Shown: positions 56,737-64,000 of the stretch, piece after piece
Layout: every line of letters begins with the position of its first letter
How positions within the stretch are numbered: the stretch's first letter is position 1
Assembly (NCBI GenBank): GCA_036186865.1
Contig: AP025043.1
Span: forward strand, 34,805,657-34,869,656
Direction of reading: 5' to 3'
Length of the DNA stretch: 64,000 nucleotides
DNA from: Eustoma russellianum
Lineage: Eukaryota > Streptophyta > Magnoliopsida > Gentianales > Gentianaceae
The notes under the pieces: model-generated
The model's input: the letters and a program-made list of their open reading frames with translations, nothing else
The model's database searches: none
What the model was told of the DNA's origin: nothing
Translations under genes and position numbers: made by a program

Positions 56737-59576
56737 GTGGTATATTCAAAGCTTATACAATATCAAGATTATATGAACAATAGGCTTGAGAGAAGAAGAA
56801 GAAGAAAGAAAGAAAAAGAGAAGAAGAAAGTAGTAGAGCTTCTTGATCTTGAGAGAATGAGAGTTGTGTTCTTAGCCTTGTTTGCACTATTCTCTTCTTT
56901 TTAACCATGTGTGGCCGCCCCCTAGTGCCTTCTTCCTTTCTTGAGAAGTCTCCTCCTACTTCACTGTGGTGTACACGGTTTTGAAGTCAAAGATGGAGGT
57001 TAGCATTATCCTTAAATCCAAAGGCAAATGAACTATATTTAAGATAGAGTTTCTTACCAAAATAGCTTAATGTTGCAACCTAGCCACCCACTATCACCAC
57101 TTCTTGAGAGCTTGAAGATATCACCTCCCTTTCTCTTCCTAAGACTCACGGTTTATGGGAGGTTAGGGAACATCCGATTTTTAAGCTTCATGGGGAGTTA
57201 GAATAGACATATAAAGGTTTAAAAATCCTTACCAACATGGAACTTGTGTTGGAATGGCTCACTTGAGGGACTCCTACGCCAAGGAGCTTGAAGATTCTTC
57301 ACCTAGGGGCACATGCAAGGCCACGGGTTTTTGGGGGAAATGGAGAACAATGTGAGCGTCACAAGTTGATAGTCTAGGATTAAAGGAGATGTTTAAAAGA
57401 CTTGCTTACCTAGCTTGAAGCTTGAGAGTTGAAGGAGATGGTCTTGGAGTACTTCTAAGAACACCTTTGCTCAAGAGGTTTCTTGAGTACTTGAATCTGT
57501 TGAAGTGTTTGTATATTGCCTTAAGAGGAATTTAGTGGATGGAATGTGGATGGAATGTAGCTTGTTTGTTATGAGGTTGAAGAAGAATCCATGGAGGCTT
57601 CAAGGGAGGCTGCCTGCCGAATGAAAAAGGGAGGGAAAGGGAGTCTCTTCATTTGTCTTGGAACACAATCATGAGAGGGAGTAAAGGAAGGTTGGCTACT
57701 TAATAGAAGTTGTAGCTTTTGAGGGTTAGTTTTTAAAAGATCTTTTTGGTGGGTTAGTTATGCTATTAAAGAGGATGGTTCTAGATCCTCCTCTTGGGCA
57801 TGGCCGATTTTCTTTCCCCCTTTTTTCTCTAGAAATGTTGTGAGGGCATAATTGGTATTTCATCATGAAGCATTATCCATACTTATCACTTAGATATTTA
57901 CTTATAGAACTACTTATCTTAAGGGATCTATAAAAGAAAGAAAATAATTGGAATGTAGGAAAAGCACAAATTGAGAAATAGGACTTTTTATTAAGCCACT
58001 TCATATACATCGAGGGTACATATTAGTTTGACGATGGGTACAACAATGAACATCTCCCTTGTCATTTTGATATATGCATGTCAATTTTTATTGCTCATGT
58101 GTAATAGGAAAGGATTGTCTTGACAATAGAGAATGATAGTCTCATAATGATGCAATATTAATTTCCTCTTGATGCATGCATACCATGATGCATACCATCC
58201 ATGTTAGCATTTACATTTTTCCTTGCTCAATGGGACGGCCATGACTCTTTGATAAGTCCATGATCCATCGCCATCATCATGATGTGTAATTTGATGATCG
58301 TGGACTTAGATGGGAAGTTGCCATAGAAATCTCTATGTTTTTAGCCTCATAAGTTGTATGATAAGTGTAACTTGACCGTCGTCATAACATGTTACAAATT
58401 ATGTACTTGCATGTATTTTAGGATGATTTTTATGTGATTATGGACATGCATGTTTAATATGACTAGAGCATGTATTATTTAGTATGGTTGTTAGGCATTA
58501 GAATTATCATGAATATCAAGCTTGGCGTTGACAAAGGAAAAATTTCATTTTGAACACCCACATTTTCGGCCATATGTTTAAGGATAATGAATTGGGATGC
58601 ACAACTTACTATTGGAATAATATTAAGATAAATGTATGTATGTTAGGACTTGAGCATACTATTATTTAGTAAGATGGACATACATTTCATTTCCTCTAAC
58701 TTTCGGCCATGGTATGAGAATAGAAAACTTAGATGTACCAATTATTAATGTAATGTGTTTCGTAATATGAAACGTAATAAAAAGGAAAAAGGGCTCATTA
58801 TGGAATTTAAAACATTTGGGCCACACCAATTTCGGCCCAAATGGCATTTTTGGCTTAGCCTAACAAGTGCATGTGTAAATTAATTCTTTTATGAGACCAT
58901 AATACAAGCACTAGGATTAAATGTCCAAAAAAAATAATCCCAATAAGTATTTACAAGAAAAGAAAGAATAAAAAGGGAATTGTGGCTAAAGGGCCTTCCG
59001 GCCGTAAGCCCAATAATTCGGCTATTGCCTATTAAAGTGATAATCTTGGACCTATCATGCAATTAAGAAATATATCTAAAGACTAGCCTAATTAATACCA
59101 CGATATGATTTGAATATCTAACGTCATAGATACGAAAACTTTCTAAGACAAGATATTCGGCTCTAAGGATATAATCCCAATCTTTATGCATATTACCACC
59201 TTTGGCAATATCTTAATTGCTACACTTAAGATATAAGTATGTTATTTCCACGAATGTCTAATCCAAGGAAGCTAAATGCATATGTATGATGTTATACAAC
59301 ACAAGAACTCCATCAAATGATTAAGTGTTATCTACTTATCTATGAGTATCTGGGCCAATCAATAATAACCATAAAGGCACCTCCCAAGAAAAGTCTATGT
59401 CATGCATTGTGTCCTCATGGTTCGGTATCATAAACATGTTTTACAAGCTGGTTTCCGCATGTCATGTATTCTAAGATTATGGTTTTAAAAATGTTTTCAA
59501 GATTATAAGATTTCTTAAGGATTGTACCGCGAGACGACTGATTACATACGACTTATGCATGTATCCATAGGTAAGT
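56737..59576. other. Unassigned repeat-rich sequence right of copia element 2
   Basis: The first part should be the continuation of the SIRE-like LTR at 47198-48106; a GAAGAAGAAGAAAGAAAG purine run is at about 56795-56830. Several GGTAAG phrases lie on the minus strand near 57055, 57230 and 57410. No ORF above about 60 codons with any domain, and no LTR edge could be fixed. Confidence 0.4.
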
Positions 59577-60775
59577 GTAACACCTTGTCTGGGACAATGG
59601 CTCTGTACCTATCTTTATACGCATGATATGTAGGCTGAGCGTAAAACCTTAACAGGGGTAAGGGATCTCTGCCTTTTCTGTTACGTCTACGACATTCAGT
59701 ATGGAGGGCTGCCTGATGTCTGGTCTTGGAGGAGGATGTTAGGGGCAAATACGTGATCGTGGAGTGTAACACCGTGTCCAGGACCCAGGGTCTCTGCAAT
59801 AGCATGTCACTGTTAGTCCTATGTACGTATGATGCAACACCGTGGTTGGACCATCGGGATTCATAGACGGTACTCATGGCTATTCGGAGGATTATTCGGT
59901 ATGTCGTGGGTACTTTCTCATGTTATGAAAAGTGCTATAGCCATCCATGTTATGTCATGCAATGATTCATGCAAGTATGAAACAAGTGTTTTCTTTTCAA
60001 GAAAAGTTTTCTGCTGCATATGTCAGAAAAGGTTTTCCCTTGCATAGGTCACGAGCATGTCCCATGTACAAAGTAGCATTAAGACAAGAACCTCAAATGT
60101 CAGACAAGAAACACTGCAAAACAACAAAGATTAACCAAGATGAACGCGGGCAAAAACAAGTACCCTAAGCTAAGACAAGTTGTCTAACAGAATTGTATGT
60201 TTTCATTATGATACTTTCTATCTGTATTGATGTTGATATGTTATCTGCGTTATTATTTCCACAATTTATTGATCAGAATTTACCCTGTGTTTCAGTTTTT
60301 CCGTTACGTTATGTGTTATGTTTCACTGTGCTTCGTCATACTGTATCACCCTTTACCTTACCCCCATGTATGGTCCACTTGACGGACCTAGGCAGAACGA
60401 CTTGCTGAGCGATTCGTTATCGCTCACCCCTTAATATTATCACGCAGATCCTCAGGACTCGGAACCAGAGTTTGTTGAAGACGAGCCCAGAGACTAGATG
60501 TATGGAGCTGATTATTAGCAGGCTAGGGCCTCTTTTGTATTTTTGATATTCAGCTCTGTATCTTGACATTTGTATTATGGATGTACTTATGACACATGCG
60601 GATGTATTAGGATGTACTCTTGTGAACGTTTAATTCATCTTATGTCATTTTGTTTCCGCTTATCGATGCATGTTATTACGAATTGCACATGTATGATGAT
60701 GACGCCTTGTACTTCTCATAGTAGGATACGGCGGGTGCACCATGCCGAGACCCTGGTCCTGGACGAGGCGCTACA
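59577..60775 (+). repeat. Tekay-like LTR, 3' part, plus orientation
   Basis: Ends GGACGAGGCGCTACA, the Tekay-like terminus also seen at 17394 and, inverted, at 61662. GTGTAACACC phrases recur near 59577 and 59766. It contains the TGAGCGAT...ATCGCTCA hairpin (60406-60426). No primer site follows, so it is a solo LTR or a 3' LTR; the start is not defined. Confidence 0.65.
60406..60426 (+). promoter_or_regulatory. Palindromic hairpin in a Tekay-like LTR (second copy)
   Basis: The same 8-bp stem as at 25922-25944, with a 5-base loop instead of 7. Confidence 0.6.
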
Positions 60776-61602
60776 AAATCCATTTGGCCTTTGGCCAAGA
60801 ATGCCATCACGCTTATGATAAGATTTTCGTTTTTTGATATGCATTTTTGTTAGTGTGCATGGTGCATGATGCATTTGTATGATACGACTGTCGCATATGT
60901 ATCAATGGCTTTCTTTTATATCTATATGACACACAATTATACTTTTCATGTGACGAAAAAGAAGTAGCATGATGAAATGCAACGTGGTGCTCGCTAGATT
61001 GTATTGTCTCTTAGGCTTTAGGATTGTTTTAAATACATGTTGTTGCTTAGATGAAGATAAAGCAAAATTTGTAGATTTGTTTTGTATATGATTATCTTCA
61101 ATATACCCTAATCAAGTTTTGTCAGTTTCATGTTTTTGCGAAGAAATGAGACGATCTAACATGCAAGTTCCTCTATCGAATTATTTTACTATCTTTTCTA
61201 GATCTTCATTTCTTCATCTCAAATCTGAGATCTTGGCTTTCATTACCACATTTTCGGATGTCAAGGATTGAATTTCAGATCTCAATGAAATAATCAAATT
61301 GACAACTCCTCTTTTAAATCGTTTAATTGATATGCAAGATTTGTGTTAGAGGATTCTAACAATTTCTTGTCTTAAATTAAACGTTTCTTTTCTTTTGCAA
61401 GAGTCTTAGAAAACTTATGTAATTCAAGATATTCAACATACAAATCATTATAAGATAGTTCAGAATCCGAATCAGAATCAGAATTTACCTCATTATCAAA
61501 AGGTGGAGGCCTTTGGCTTGACATACCTTCTTGTTCGGTTTTATGTCTAGTGGATGCTATCTCACAAAGATTGTTATATCTTCTAGTCGTGAGTGTGACT
61601 GT
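60776..61602 (-). pseudogene. SIRE-like copia gag remnant
   Basis: Minus-strand translation gives MSSQRPPPFDNE near 61530, then a Ser/Asp run, a YNDLYVEYLELHKFSKTL segment and, further on, LDRLISSQKHETDK near 61165-61120. The last two have direct counterparts at 11931-11620 and 11520-11299 in the SIRE-like element. The UBN2 core and zinc knuckle are missing, apparently by deletion right after the gag start, and several stops are present. Confidence 0.7.
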
Positions 61603-61614
61603 GCTCTGATACCA
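61603..61614 (-). promoter_or_regulatory. Primer-binding site of the SIRE-like remnant
   Basis: GCTCTGATACCA on the plus strand, followed by LTR end sequence with GGGGGGTTGAATAGTGGG. Confidence 0.88.
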
Positions 61615-61661
61615 CTTATAGAACCATTATAGCACCACTAGAAGGGGGGTTGAATAGTGGG
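61615..61661 (-). repeat. SIRE-like LTR end, interrupted
   Basis: Only about 47 bp of the copia LTR remain before a Tekay-like LTR takes over at TGTAGCGCCC. The interruption point is just after TTGAATAGTGGG, a motif shared with 47210-47250. Confidence 0.7.
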
Positions 61662-63777
61662 TGTAGCGCCCTGCACCTGGCCTGCTCGGATACGCTGCGC
61701 CGTCGTACTTCACTACGGAGAGTACCAAGCATCGATGCATAACGTGTCGTAGTCCATAACAAAATGTTTGGATTTCCATGCGTACATATCAACAAGTAAG
61801 CAAAACTTAGGCGGAATAAAAACTTTTAAATAAAACATTCCGAATATCCAACATTAGGTTTACAACCATGTCCGCGAAATAAAGGAAAGTCCCAAATTAA
61901 AGTCTCCAACATAAGTTCATCAAAAAATAACCCATCATAAGAAGGTCCTTAAGCTGTCATACTCTCGCACGTCTACGGATAGGGAACTCTAGGCTCGTCA
62001 TCAATCCACTCTACCGCGTTTCCTGCAGGCTCTGAGAGAAAAAATAAGGGGGTGAGTGACAAAGTCACCAGCAAGTATACCATAAACAATCAAGAATTAA
62101 ATTGAAAGTATACACAAGAACCAAATCCCAAGAATTTGGATTCACAACATACCTTACCTTCAATCCAATAACCCCGAGGAAATAAGATCACACTTATGTG
62201 ATAGGAAATAATAGGATCATAACTTAGGAGACATTAAATAATAACATCATAACCCAAGTAACAGTACATCAAGCATTCGACTAACAATTAGATGCAATGT
62301 GCATGAGTATGCAAATGTGATGCAACGTGATGAAATGAGAATTAATTCGATCTTTCTTTCTTTCAAAACATCATCTTTGTAAAACGAGGAGTAGAGAGTA
62401 TTCAAATATATAATATTCGGATCCGAGGCGGTCATACCATTCCCTTCAGACCTATTATTTCCAGATCTGAAAACGGTCATACAATCAATCATCGTCAGCA
62501 GGTCTATTCTCTCCGGGCCTGAACGGTCATAAATCATCATAATCAGGTCTATTCTCTTCGGGCCTAAACGGTCATAAATCATCATAATCAGGTCTATTAT
62601 CTCCGGGTCCGAACGGTCATAATCATCGTCAGATCAATTAACCTCGGATCTAGAGCGGGTTGTGCAGGCCATGAATCAATGGTACCAATAGGAGTTCTTT
62701 CTTTTCAAAACTGAAATCTTTCTTTCAAAAAGAGTTTTTCTTAATTTTCTTTGGCATAACATCAGTTTCATAAATCATGTAAATAGAGACAATGCAATGC
62801 ATGATGTGCAATATGCAATTCATGGCTAAATGCATCACATAACACATATACGATCTTGTTCTTTAAACTGGAAATTATTCAAGCATTAACACTCTATTAA
62901 TGCGGCCTAAAACTTATCAAATCAGGCCTATTTTCATAATATTATGCCACAGATATGCATAATGGAGTCTTATCTATATGCCATAAAAATTTCATAACAT
63001 TTCGAGGAGTTAAGACTCTCCAATCATTAGTTTACTAAAAAGGGGTGCTGCCGAATCCAGCAGTGCAGTACCGGTCCTTACCTTAGTTTCAAAGCCATAA
63101 AATCTTATTTAATTTGGGTCATCACCTGGAAAACATAGTAAACACACCAAGGAATAATACTCATATGCCCAAACAGCACATACAAGTCCAAATAAACAAG
63201 ATCAATGTCTCACAACTCATGCCATTAATCTGTCCTGTTTTCCAGTTTTGTAACACAAACTTCAACTCAGTTGTTAACCCTCAAAACAATGGTTCCAAGC
63301 TAATGTATTTACATGGACATGTTCATCTATGTCTTAGGTAATTACCATAAAAATTTCAGGGCAATCCAATAGGTTTAGAGGGGTCATTTAATAATTTTTA
63401 TAAAACTGGGTACGTGCAGAATCTGTGGTGACCAGTTGCCACTAAAAATTCCATTGAGGATAAACCATAAGTACTTTTACCAAAATTCCAACTCATAGAT
63501 TTAATAAACATACAAGGCTAGCATCCTACCAAAATTTATCTAAATTGCACGTTCCTAAGGTTCATTTTTAGGTCATACAATACACCACTTAAAACTGTCC
63601 AGCTCCAGTAGTTTTTCCTTTTGTCACTTTTTCTTGTCAAATGCTTACCAACTAGCATTATTCTAAAATGACATACTACCCATTAAATACCTATTTAACA
63701 TAATCATTCCAAGTTCCATAATAGTCTTTAGGCTGCATATGAATCATACCAAAAATAGCCTTGCCATTTTACATGTA
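61662..63777 (-). repeat. Tekay-like LTR region, minus orientation
   Basis: On the minus strand it ends GGGCGCTACA at 61662. The segment 61980-62080 aligns loosely with the same part of the LTR ending at 60775. It includes a 45-bp tandem repeat. The distal boundary is not visible; the part from 62700 to 63777 has no recognisable content. Confidence 0.55.
62447..62660. repeat. 45-bp tandem repeat in a Tekay-like LTR
   Basis: CAGGTCTATTCTCTCCGGG-type units with GAACGGTCATAA begin at about 62499, 62544 and 62589, exactly 45 bp apart, with a diverged unit before (about 62447) and a partial one after. Confidence 0.85.
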
Positions 63778-63779
63778 GC

Positions 63780-64000
63780 CTTGGATTCAATTTGAATTGG
63801 AACCTATCCTTCTTTTATCCTCCAAGATGGCGTGTTATAGGCTGGAGATATAGGCTGAAATCTTCTTGAATTTTAAGTCTCCAATTGGTTGAAACTTGAA
63901 TTCAAATTATGGTTGAATTTAAATTCAAGTTTACCTTCAAATTGATCTTCATCTTCTCTTCAATTTTGGCCGGCCCCTTGTTGATATTTGGAGATGATTT
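63780..64000 (-). repeat. Truncated LTR of the element D (LTR6) family, minus orientation
   Basis: Reverse complement resembles 45000-45240 of LTR6: GGCCGGCCAAAATTGAAG, the AATTCAAA-rich stretch and CACGCCAT all occur in order. It enters in the middle of U3, so the copy is truncated or divergent on its left, and it continues beyond the window. Confidence 0.75.

Noticed and set aside
46300..57450. GGTAAG splice-donor-like phrases on the minus strand (near 46370, 57055, 57230, 57410)
   Set aside because: No matching acceptors or coding exons found; short motif expected by chance in repeat DNA.
59542..60818. Frames of 70-110 codons with many Cys/Met/His residues
   Set aside because: They lie in Tekay-like LTR sequence on both strands with no conserved domain.
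1..64000. CRISPR arrays, bacterial operons, rRNA or tRNA genes
   Set aside because: No spaced direct repeats of CRISPR type, no Shine-Dalgarno-led gene clusters and no tRNA or rRNA sequences were seen; the tRNA-like matches are retrotransposon primer-binding sites.

Overview
This 64 kb window is plant nuclear DNA made almost entirely of nested LTR retrotransposons. I found no intact host gene, rRNA, tRNA or CRISPR array. The evidence for a plant is primer-binding sites complementary to plant initiator-Met tRNA (TGGTATCAGAGC), Ty3/gypsy and Ty1/copia polyproteins of plant type, a plant-type SINE and a Mutator-like element with captured exons. A flowering plant, probably a eudicot, is likely; the species cannot be named. 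The dominant Ty3 family has LTRs starting TGATGAG and ending ATCA, no chromodomain, and a gag-pol frame that runs into the 3' LTR. These traits fit the CRM (centromeric retrotransposon) clade, so a pericentromeric origin is possible but untested.

Left block (1-25961). Positions 1-10204 are a tandem Ty3 array (internal region, LTR, internal region, LTR). It sits inside the minus-strand pol of a SIRE/Maximus-like copia element (10205-16963). The copia gag is itself interrupted by a SINE, and its long LTR by a 1.2 kb Pack-MULE-like transposon with a perfect 10-bp target duplication. That copia element lies in the 5' LTR of a Tekay-like Ty3 element (LTR end 17394, 3' LTR from 23734). The Tekay-like element has gag but no visible pol. 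Its gag contains a small minus-strand Ty3 element (18472-21336), and its interior contains a solo LTR (22137-23386) with a 228-bp triplication.

Middle block (25962-46024). The Tekay 3' LTR is cut by a third Ty3 element (LTR 25962-27261, leader, start of gag). That gag is cut by a second copy of the SIRE-like LTR (28890-29994), which abuts a second tandem Ty3 array: LTR4, element C, LTR5, element D, LTR6. Element D is a decayed ordinary gag-pol copy. In element C the whole protease-RT-RNaseH-integrase region is replaced by an open frame of about 430 codons, fused to gag, that I do not recognise. It has an Asp/His-rich part, a probable coiled coil and two hydrophobic segments. This is the best candidate for something undescribed. 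The shared LTR5 looks recombinant at the U3/R boundary.

Right block (46025-64000). A SIRE-like LTR fragment (47198-48106) hosts a nearly intact minus-strand copia element (48107-56731) with a 1272-codon frame and one early TGA. Beyond it are Tekay-like LTRs in both orientations, a SIRE gag remnant with its primer-binding site, and a truncated LTR of the element D family at the right edge.

Several features recur across families: a short peptide tail encoded inside the Ty3 LTRs, two conserved blocks in the Ty3 leaders, a pyrimidine-rich AG just before gag, and a hairpin in the Tekay LTRs. All alignments were made by eye; identities and boundaries are approximate unless a target duplication fixes them.
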